Below are positions 1 to 6,446 of a stretch of DNA of 19,717 nucleotides, piece by piece (within the stretch, counting starts at the first letter, position 1; every line of letters begins with the position of its first letter). The position numbers and the translations under genes are program-made. Below the pieces are notes generated by a model, which worked only from the letters and a program-made list of their open reading frames with translations, ran no database searches and was not told the DNA's origin. Source of the DNA: JAHEAO01 sp041633555 (GTDB taxonomy: Bacteria; Pseudomonadota; Alphaproteobacteria; Rhodobacterales; Rhodobacteraceae); assembly GCA_041633555.1 (NCBI GenBank), contig JBFKFZ010000054.1:1-19717 (forward strand). Reading direction: 5' to 3'.

Positions 1-422
1 CGCAAGTCCGGTCCAGTGAAATCCTCTCGCAGTGCTAAAGCCCGTCCCATAACCGTCTCCCGCCAGTTTTGGGCAGTGAGTCAGAAAACGCCAGAAAAGG
101 GAATCCCCCGCGAGAGAGTCAGCGTCAGCGCAAGTTGGTATTAGCCTTCGCTAGCAGAGGCCATCTGGCAAGAGTAGCGCGCCTCGTCCCGAACGGTGGA
201 ATGGCCCCGACCCGCCGCCCGTATATCCTCGGAAATGCTGCGTCGGTGACGGATGTCCGCTCCGACGACACCGCGGCGCCGGGAGGCGAAACACACGGTA
301 GAAGCGGTGCTTTCAAATTTGACGCCCGTATGCAGCGACTGAAAATATCTGCGTGCTCATGTTTGGCCAGAAAGCCTAGAAGCGGTCGTTCCCCGTTTGC
401 ATCACCCCGAATTTCCTACCTC
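1..422. other. Non-coding or unassigned stretch downstream of hflX
   Basis: I see no credible gene here. The longest open frame starts with TTG at 69 and runs to 428. Its translation is low in hydrophobic residues, has no recognisable motif, no good ribosome binding site, and overlaps the end of hflX. A 10-base direct repeat, TAGAAGCGGT, occurs at 299-308 and 377-386. A short GCC/GGC dyad with a T-rich centre lies at about 61-75. No stem followed by a T tract is visible past the hflX stop, so no intrinsic terminator can be called. By eye the stretch looks less GC-rich and less codon-structured than the rest of the window. Confidence 0.5.
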
Positions 423-1694
423 TCATAGCTCCCGGAACGTTTTCTCCTGCCGGGCGGTCCAGCGGACTGAGAGGTGATGTGCCTCCTGGGAATCGGTCTC
501 GGAGGTCACGACTCCCTGATCGTAGAGCCAGGCGCGTTTGCGGCCGTCGCTGAACGGCAATTCGATGATGGCGTCATGGCGCACTTCGGAAAGCGTCGAG
601 GAGACGGCGCCGAGGAGCGGCTCAAGCCCCTCTCCGGTCAGCGCCGAGAGCGCGAAGACGCCGTCAGTCCGCTCGGCCTGAACCTGCAGGGCGGCGCGCT
701 CGTCAGGCGGGTAGTTGTCGATCTTGTTCCAGACCTCCAGCAGCGGCGCTTCCTCGGTGACGCCGAGATCCTTCAAGATCGCAGCGACATCCCCGGCCTG
801 TTCGCCGCTTTGGGGATGGCTGATGTCGCGGATATGCAGGATCAGGTCCGCGGTCAGCACCTCTTCCAGCGTGGCGCGGAAGGCGGCGACGAGCTGCGTC
901 GGCAAGTCGGAGATGAAGCCCACCGTGTCCGACAGGATCACCCTTTGCCCCGAGGGCAGCTCGATCGCGCGCATGGTCGGGTCGAGGGTGGCGAAGAGCA
1001 TGTCCTCAGCCAGCACGCTGGCCCCCGTCAACCGATTGAACAGCGTCGATTTGCCGGCATTGGTGTAGCCGACCAGCGCCACGATCGGGAACGGCACTTT
1101 CTGGCGCGCCGCGCGGTGCAATTCGCGGGTCTTTACCACCTTGGCCAACTGCCGGCGGATCCGGGTGATCGCCTCGTCGATGGCGCGCCGGTCGGCCTCG
1201 ATCTGGGTCTCGCCGGGACCGCCGACAAAGCCCAGTCCGCCGCGCTGGCGTTCGAGGTGGGTCCAGGCCCGCACCAGCCGCGTGCGCTGGTAGCTGAGCG
1301 CGGCCAGTTCCACCTGCAGCACGCCTTCGCGGGTTCGGGCGCGATCGGCGAAAATTTCCAGGATCAGCCCCGTCCGGTCCAGGAGCTTGACGCCCCATTT
1401 CTTTTCGAGGTTGCGCTGCTGCACCGGCGTGACCGGCCCGTCGACCAGCACGAGGCCGATCTCCTGTTCCTCGAAGGTCCGGCCGAGTTCCTGCAGCTTG
1501 CCGCTGCCGAACAAATGCCCCGGCTGCGGCTTGGCGAGGCGCACGACGTCCGAGCCGACGACCTCGAGATCCGGCAATGCGGCGGCCAGCGACACGGCCT
1601 CTTCCAGCGCCGGGCCGGGGGCGCGGCGGTCTCGGTCAGCCTGAAGATACGGGTGCAGAACCCACGCGCGCATGACGCGCGCGCCATGTTCCAT
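423..1694 (-). CDS. hflX: GTPase HflX
   Basis: Ribosome-associated GTPase of the HflX family (OBG-HflX-like superfamily). Family members bind the 50S subunit and split stalled or heat-damaged ribosomes in the cytoplasm. Numbering from the upstream GTG at 1697, the N-terminal HflX domain covers about 10-110, followed by a coiled linker with the glycine-rich GGLGFVGGPGE segment (153-163). The G domain has G1 GYTNAGKST (210-218), G3 DTVG (257-260), G4 NKID (324-327) and G5 SALTG (351-355). Length (423-424 aa) is normal. The end of hfq reads TCGTGATGG, so either the ATG at 1694 (one-base TGATG overlap with the hfq stop) or the GTG at 1697 can start it. I chose ATG. The overlap implies translational coupling to hfq, the usual hfq-hflX pairing in proteobacteria. 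No terminator was found downstream. Confidence 0.96.
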   Translation of the reverse strand: MEHGARVMRAWVLHPYLQADRDRRAPGPALEEAVSLAAALPDLEVVGSDVVRLAKPQPGHLFGSGKLQELGRTFEEQEIGLVLVDGPVTPVQQRNLEKKWGVKLLDRTGLILEIFADRARTREGVLQVELAALSYQRTRLVRAWTHLERQRGGLGFVGGPGETQIEADRRAIDEAITRIRRQLAKVVKTRELHRAARQKVPFPIVALVGYTNAGKSTLFNRLTGASVLAEDMLFATLDPTMRAIELPSGQRVILSDTVGFISDLPTQLVAAFRATLEEVLTADLILHIRDISHPQSGEQAGDVAAILKDLGVTEEAPLLEVWNKIDNYPPDERAALQVQAERTDGVFALSALTGEGLEPLLGAVSSTLSEVRHDAIIELPFSDGRKRAWLYDQGVVTSETDSQEAHHLSVRWTARQEKTFREL

Positions 1695-1933
1695 CACGAC
1701 GCGTCTTCACCGTCGTAAAGGCTGATCGGCTGCGACGGCATGATCGTGGAGATCGCGTGCTTGTAGACCAGCTGTGACTGGCCGTCGCGGCGCAGCAGCA
1801 CGCAGAAATTGTCAAACCAGGTGATCACACCCTGAAGTTTCACGCCGTTGATCAGAAAAATCGTGACCGGAACCTTGGTCTTGCGAACGTGATTGAGAAA
1901 TGCATCCTGTAGACTTTGCTTGTCGGCAGCCAT
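1694..1933 (-). CDS. hfq: RNA chaperone Hfq
   Basis: Hexameric Sm-like RNA chaperone that pairs small regulatory RNAs with mRNAs. The 79-residue protein has the conserved N-terminal SLQD (7-10) for the proximal RNA face, the Sm1 core through VKLQGVITWFDNF (31-43), and Sm2 with YKHAIST (57-63) for the uridine pocket. The C-terminal tail is very short and acidic (ending GEDAS), like alphaproteobacterial Hfq and unlike the long E. coli tail. The ATG is preceded by AGAGG nine bases upstream, a good ribosome binding site. It has a 147-base leader after trkH, so it probably has its own promoter besides any read-through. The stop overlaps the start of hflX. Confidence 0.98.
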   Translation of the reverse strand: MAADKQSLQDAFLNHVRKTKVPVTIFLINGVKLQGVITWFDNFCVLLRRDGQSQLVYKHAISTIMPSQPISLYDGEDAS

Positions 1934-2011
1934 AGCTATTCGCCTCTTCGTTGCGCGGTTCTGTTGCGTTCTGCCCTGCGGCGGCAGGCGGTTGACGTAT
2001 TTCCTTCAAGT

Positions 2012-2033
2012 ATGTCGTGCCTGCGGACGACAT
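2012..2033 (-). other. Perfect 7-bp inverted repeat in hfq leader region
   Basis: ATGTCGT at 2012-2018 and ACGACAT at 2027-2033 are exact reverse complements separated by 8 bases. On the minus strand the stem is followed by ACTTGAAG rather than a T tract, so it is not a typical intrinsic terminator for trkH. It could be an RNA stem-loop in the hfq leader or a protein-binding dyad. Confidence 0.4.
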
Positions 2034-2036
2034 TCC

Positions 2037-2053
2037 AGCCCAAAAAACAGGCT
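2037..2053. promoter_or_regulatory. 17-bp dyad AGCC-N9-GGCT upstream of hfq
   Basis: The sequence AGCCCAAAAAACAGGCT has perfect 4-bp arms around a 9-base A-rich spacer. Fifteen bases, GCCCAAAAAACAGGC, recur exactly before amt at 14530-14544. The 4-9-4 layout resembles NtrC half-site spacing (TGCA-N9-TGCA in enterics). Assignment as a nitrogen-regulator site is inference from geometry and from its recurrence in this window. Confidence 0.35.
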
Positions 2054-2080
2054 ATTAAGCGCAGATGGGCGGCACGCGGC

Positions 2081-3598
2081 CTAGCGGCGCCAGAATTCGG
2101 GGTTGAGCAGCGCGATCAGGGCCAGAGTTTCGAGCCGGCCGACCACCATGGCGATGGCGGCAATCACCTTGGCGCTGTCCTGAAGGCTGGAATAGGTCAG
2201 CGCACCGTCGCTTGCCACGGGCAGGATCGGACCGGTGGTGGAAAGTGACGCAACCGCGACTTTCGTCGCCATTTCAAAGGTCAGGCCGGCGGCCGAGAGC
2301 GCCAGCGTCACGGCGGCGATCGATATGCCCAGCAGCATGAAGGAGATCCAGGCGACATAGGCCCCCTGCCGCCGCAGCCGTCGCGCGGCGGCACCGGAGC
2401 CGCCGACGGAACTCGGATGCACCAGTTTTTCCATTTCGCGCGCGCCATGCCTGTAAAGCGCGTAGACCCGCAGCAGCTTGACCCCGCCCGCCGTTGTCGC
2501 CACGCCGCCGCCGACTAGCGACAGGCCCATCAGGATCAGGCCGGGCGTGCCGAGGCCGGACCAGCTTTGTGCCTCGGCCCATGCGGTCGAGACGAAGCCG
2601 GTCGTCGTGAGAAACGACATCACCGTGAAGATCGCCCCCCAGAGCGCCTGGCTGGCGGCCGGGATGTCGCTCATCTCGTCCACTTCGTAGGCCCCGAACC
2701 AGTGGCGCAGGAACAGGAGTGCCGGAACCACCACGACCAGCGCCATGCCCATGCCGAATTCGGGGTCGCGGGTCAGGCGGCGGATGCCGGTACCGGGCAG
2801 ATCGACCGAGAAACTGGCCCGCGACAGGGCGAAGACGAGAAACAGGCAGATCAGGGCCTCTCCGGCGACGCCGGCCCCGGCACTGTCGAAACTGGGAAGC
2901 GGCGTGATGCCGCTGGTCGAGAGCGTCGACATCGCGTGACAGAGGGCGGCAAGCGGGGTTGAACCGGCGATCAGCAGCGTGATCCAGAGCACAACCGTCA
3001 GACCGGCATAGATCGGGAACAGGCGTATCGCGTAGCGCTGCAGCCGCAAGGTGCTGTCGGCGGCCCAGATATCCACCGACGACTGCATCGGGCCGCGCCC
3101 GGCCTCGTGCGGCGCCAGAACCTCGTAGCCTCCGAGGTTCATCGGCGCCAGGATGGCCGCGGCGGTGATCCAAACGAAAAGCCCGCCCATCCAGCCCACC
3201 TGCGCGCGCCAGAGATGCACCGATCCCGGCAGCCGCTCGGCGTTGAACAGGGTTGCCCCGGTGGTCGTCAGGCTCGACACCATCTCGAACCAGGCATTCA
3301 GGTAGGTGGTGTCGGGCACGGTCTCGACCACTGGCACCGCCAGCATCAAGGGCAGAAGCGTGAAGGTGCCGACGAGCGCCAGCAAGTGACTGCGGGCCTG
3401 CTGATGGATGACGGTGGTGGCCGTGGCAAGCGCGATCATCGCGGTCAGGATCAGGAAGATCGCGCCCGACAGCGCGAATGCCCGCATTGCGTTCCAGTCG
3501 CCAACGGCAGCGGCATGTGCGGCCGGCACCGACATCGAGGCCGCGCCGATCCCCATCAGGATCACCATGAACGGCAGTTGCAGGAGGCGGCCGAGCAT
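2081..3598 (-). CDS. trkH: TrkH-type potassium uptake channel subunit
   Basis: Integral inner-membrane translocating subunit of the Trk potassium uptake system. The 505-residue protein has the four pore-loop repeats of the SKT superfamily, each with the selectivity-filter glycine: SSLTTTGAT (108-116), STLSTSGIT (224-232), SFLTTTGFV (328-336) and ASLSTTGPI (450-458). The C-terminus, with GRLETLAL and NPEFWRR, is typical of TrkH. Many hydrophobic segments fit the 4 x (TM-pore-TM) plan. The ATG at 3598 overlaps the trkA stop in a TGATG junction, so translation is probably coupled to that of its cytosolic gating partner TrkA. Neighbouring ntrYX upstream of trkA is the usual arrangement in alphaproteobacteria. 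Confidence 0.95.
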   Translation of the reverse strand: MLGRLLQLPFMVILMGIGAASMSVPAAHAAAVGDWNAMRAFALSGAIFLILTAMIALATATTVIHQQARSHLLALVGTFTLLPLMLAVPVVETVPDTTYLNAWFEMVSSLTTTGATLFNAERLPGSVHLWRAQVGWMGGLFVWITAAAILAPMNLGGYEVLAPHEAGRGPMQSSVDIWAADSTLRLQRYAIRLFPIYAGLTVVLWITLLIAGSTPLAALCHAMSTLSTSGITPLPSFDSAGAGVAGEALICLFLVFALSRASFSVDLPGTGIRRLTRDPEFGMGMALVVVVPALLFLRHWFGAYEVDEMSDIPAASQALWGAIFTVMSFLTTTGFVSTAWAEAQSWSGLGTPGLILMGLSLVGGGVATTAGGVKLLRVYALYRHGAREMEKLVHPSSVGGSGAAARRLRRQGAYVAWISFMLLGISIAAVTLALSAAGLTFEMATKVAVASLSTTGPILPVASDGALTYSSLQDSAKVIAAIAMVVGRLETLALIALLNPEFWRR

Positions 3599-4974
3599 CA
3601 GAAGAAGTCGATCGAGACCTGCAGCAGCCGCTCGACCTCCGGTACGTCAGCGGCCATCGAGAAAATGGCGATTATGTCGCCCTCTTCGATCCGGGTCGAG
3701 CCGGTTGGCTTGACGATCCTGTCGCCCTTCATCACGGCGCCGATCAGCACGCCCTCGGGAAAGCCGGTGTCGCGGATCAGCTGGCCCGAAATGGGCGAGG
3801 TCGACAGGACCTGCGCCTCGATCACCTCGGCCTCGGCATCGCCGACGGAATAGACGCCGCGCACCCGCCCGTGACGGATATGGCGGAGGATCGAGGAAAC
3901 CGTGGTCGAGCGCGGGTTGATATGGGCGTCGATGTCGAGGTCGCTGAGAATGGGCACCAGCGTCGGGTCGTTGACAAGGCAGATCGCCATCTCGCAGCCC
4001 ATCGACTTGGCGCGCACGGCGGCAAGGATGTTGGTCTTGTCGTCGTCCGTCACCGCAAGGATCGCATCGGCGCGGTCGGCGCCCGCCTCGGTCAGCAGTT
4101 CGATCGCCAGGCCGTCGCCGTTCAGCACGATGGTGCGCTCCAGCGCGTCGGCAGCTTTCTCGGCCACGACCCGGTCCCGCTCGATGACCTTTGCGCGGAT
4201 CCGGTCGGTACGCTTTTCAAGCGCCTTGGCGACGGCCAGGCCGACATTGCCGCCGCCGAGGATGACGACGCGCTCTTTCTTCTTGGTGGACTTGCCGAAA
4301 ATCTCCAGCGTTCGGTTGAGGTCCCCGGATTCGCAGAAGACGTAGACCTCGTCGTCCGGAAAAAGCTGGTCACCGGCGTCGGGCACGAATAGCCGGCCGT
4401 CACGGCGGACACCGACAACGATCGCCAGAAGCGTCGAAAAGAGGTCGGTCAACTGCCGCAGCGGCGTGTTGATCACCGGGCAATCCTCGTCCAGCGCGAT
4501 GCCGATCAGTTGAGCTTTTCCGCCCATGAAACCCTGGGTGTCGAAGGCCGAGGGCGCGGCAAGACGGCGCAGGGCGGCCTCGGCGACTTCCCGTTCGGGG
4601 CTGATCACCACGTCGATCGGAACATGGTCGCGTCGGTAGATGTCGGAATAGATCGCGGTGTGATAGCTCTGGCTGCGCAGGCGCGCGATCTTGCGCGGCA
4701 CGGAGAAGACCGAATGCGCGACCTGGCAGGTGATCATGTTCACCTCGTCCGAATAGGTCGCGGCGATAATCATGTCTGCGTCGCGCGCACCGGCGCGGTC
4801 GAGCACTTCCGGATAGCTGGCGAAACCGGCCACACCCTGCACGTCCAGCGTATCGGTCGCGCGGCGGACGAGATCGGGATTGTTGTCGACGACGGTGACA
4901 TCGTTCTTCTCGCCCGAGAGGTGCCGGGCGATCTGCCAGCCGACCTGACCTGCGCCACAGATGATGACCTTCAT
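3598..4974 (-). CDS. trkA: Trk system potassium uptake regulatory protein TrkA
   Basis: Cytosolic NAD(H)-binding peripheral subunit that gates TrkH. The 458-residue protein is a tandem duplication of RCK domains. The first Rossmann motif is GAGQVG at 7-12, with the acidic strand-2 end VVDNN near 28-32. The second is GGGNVG at 240-245. Each half is followed by a TrkA-C domain (roughly 145-225 and 375-456). Length matches the two-repeat TrkA family. The start ATG has AAGGA eight bases upstream. A 56-base gap separates it from ntrX with no terminator seen, so it is probably in the same transcript. Its stop is coupled to trkH. Confidence 0.96.
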   Translation of the reverse strand: MKVIICGAGQVGWQIARHLSGEKNDVTVVDNNPDLVRRATDTLDVQGVAGFASYPEVLDRAGARDADMIIAATYSDEVNMITCQVAHSVFSVPRKIARLRSQSYHTAIYSDIYRRDHVPIDVVISPEREVAEAALRRLAAPSAFDTQGFMGGKAQLIGIALDEDCPVINTPLRQLTDLFSTLLAIVVGVRRDGRLFVPDAGDQLFPDDEVYVFCESGDLNRTLEIFGKSTKKKERVVILGGGNVGLAVAKALEKRTDRIRAKVIERDRVVAEKAADALERTIVLNGDGLAIELLTEAGADRADAILAVTDDDKTNILAAVRAKSMGCEMAICLVNDPTLVPILSDLDIDAHINPRSTTVSSILRHIRHGRVRGVYSVGDAEAEVIEAQVLSTSPISGQLIRDTGFPEGVLIGAVMKGDRIVKPTGSTRIEEGDIIAIFSMAADVPEVERLLQVSIDFF

Positions 4975-5030
4975 CGCCGAATTCCTTTGCGAAGACCGGA
5001 CCTATCGCATGGCAGAAGCCGGATCAGGCG

Positions 5031-6434
5031 TCAATCTTCCGCCTCTCCGACATAGGCCATCCGGCCGCCAGATTTCGTCGAGGTCACGACACCGAGCGAT
5101 TTCAGCTTGCGGTGCAGCGCGCTGCGCTCCATGCCGACGAATGTCGCGGTGCGGCTGATATTGCCGCCAAACCGGTTGATCTGGGTCAGCAGATATTCCC
5201 GCTCGAAAAGCTCGCGCGCCTCGCGCAATGGCAAGGTGGCAAGGCTGCCGGACAGCACCACGCGGCCATTTTCGTCGGCCTCCTGCTCGCCCGACGGCAA
5301 CTCGTTGGCGGTGATCGGGCCAGACGTGTCGCCCAGGATCAGCACGCGCTCGATGATGTTCTTCAGCTGCCGCACATTGCCCGGCCAGAGCATGGTCTGC
5401 AACAGCGCGATGGCCTCGTCCGACAGCTGGCGCAGCGGCATGCCTTGCGCCTTGTTGAAACCGGCGATGAAATGCTCTGCCAGTTCGGGGATATCCTCGC
5501 GCCGTTCCTCCAGCGAGGGCACCGAGATCGGCACGACATTCAGCCTGTGAAACAGCTCCTGGCGGAAGGTCCCGGCCTCGATCTCGGCCTCGAGATTCCG
5601 GTTGGTGCTGGAAATCACCCTGATGTCGACGCGGACATTGGCGGACCCGCCGACGCGCTGAAACTGCTGGTCGACCAGCACCCGGAGGATCTTGGACTGC
5701 GTGCCCGAAGGCATGTCGGCAACCTCGTCGAAATAGACGACACCGCCGTTGGCCTGTTCCAGAAGTCCCGGCTCTACCCCGCGCTCGGGGCTTTCGCGCC
5801 CGAACAGGACCTCTTCCATCCGGTCCGGCTCGATCGAGGCGGAACTGACGCTGACGAAGGGCGCGGTCGAGCGGTTGGAATTGGCGTGGATATAGCGCGC
5901 GGCCACTTCCTTGCCGGAGCCGGCGGGGCCGGTCAGCATCACGCGGCCGTTCGACTTGGTGACCTTGTCGAGTTGCGATTTCAATGTTTTGAAGGCCGAA
6001 CTTGATCCAATCATTTCGGCAGAGGTCACATCCTTGCGGCGCAATTCCAGGTTCTCGCGGCGCAGGCGGCTGGCCTCCATCGCGCGTCGGATCACCACCA
6101 TCAGCTGGTCGATGTTGAACGGCTTCTCGATGAAGTCGTAGGCGCCTTGCTTGATCGCGGCGACGGCGATCTCGATATTGCCGTGCCCCGATATGATCAC
6201 GATCGGGATCTCGGGATTGTCGCGCTTGACGGTCTTTAGGATGTCGATGCCGTCCATCTCGCTGTCCTTCAGCCAGATATCGAGGATCATCAGCGCCGGG
6301 GGTTCCTTGGTCACTTCCCCCATGCAGGCGTCGGAATTGGCGGCGAGACGCGTGGTGAAGCCCTCGTCCTTGAGGATATCCGAGATCAGCTCCCGGATAT
6401 CACGCTCGTCGTCCACGATCAGAATATCACCCAT
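5031..6434 (-). CDS. ntrX: Nitrogen-related response regulator NtrX
   Basis: Response regulator paired with sensor NtrY. Family members affect nitrogen metabolism, redox response, envelope and motility in alphaproteobacteria. The 467-residue protein has a receiver domain (1-120) with phospho-acceptor D52 in LMILDIWL, the DDE acidic pocket at 8-10 and K104. The AAA+ domain has Walker A GPAGSGKE (169-176), Walker B VVYFDEVAD (232-240) and an R-finger region FRQELFHRLNV. The Fis-type helix-turn-helix is at about 411-447. The sigma-54 contact loop GAFTGA is absent: the position reads FGRESPERGVEPG (211-223). As in other alphaproteobacterial NtrX proteins, it therefore probably does not work as a classical sigma-54 activator. 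AAGGA overlapping the ntrY stop serves as ribosome binding site, with a 12-base gap, so the two genes are tightly coupled. Confidence 0.95.
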   Translation of the reverse strand: MGDILIVDDERDIRELISDILKDEGFTTRLAANSDACMGEVTKEPPALMILDIWLKDSEMDGIDILKTVKRDNPEIPIVIISGHGNIEIAVAAIKQGAYDFIEKPFNIDQLMVVIRRAMEASRLRRENLELRRKDVTSAEMIGSSSAFKTLKSQLDKVTKSNGRVMLTGPAGSGKEVAARYIHANSNRSTAPFVSVSSASIEPDRMEEVLFGRESPERGVEPGLLEQANGGVVYFDEVADMPSGTQSKILRVLVDQQFQRVGGSANVRVDIRVISSTNRNLEAEIEAGTFRQELFHRLNVVPISVPSLEERREDIPELAEHFIAGFNKAQGMPLRQLSDEAIALLQTMLWPGNVRQLKNIIERVLILGDTSGPITANELPSGEQEADENGRVVLSGSLATLPLREARELFEREYLLTQINRFGGNISRTATFVGMERSALHRKLKSLGVVTSTKSGGRMAYVGEAED

Positions 6435-6446
6435 GACTGCACATCC

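Larger units (their letters stand above)
1934..2080 (-). promoter_or_regulatory. trkH-hfq intergenic region with hfq leader
   Basis: This 147-base gap is the only sizeable one in the nine-gene minus-strand cluster, so it is the natural place for an hfq promoter and leader. It contains a 17-bp dyad at 2037-2053 and a perfect hairpin at 2012-2033, both listed separately. I could not find a convincing -35/-10 pair. A CTTGAAGG stretch just downstream of the hairpin (minus sense) vaguely recalls a heat-shock -35 element but has no matching -10. Confidence 0.5.

Noticed and set aside
69..428. 119-codon TTG-start frame before hflX
   Set aside because: It has no ribosome binding site, no motif and a rare start codon, and overlaps the hflX stop tail to tail. 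I left it unassigned.
474..1718. 414-codon frame antisense to hflX and the end of hfq
   Set aside because: It is the complement of conserved G-domain codons. Its composition is rich in Arg, Gln, His and Asp, with no motif.
2037..2053. Terminator after trkH
   Set aside because: The stem would be only 3-4 bp with the T run inside the loop rather than after the stem.
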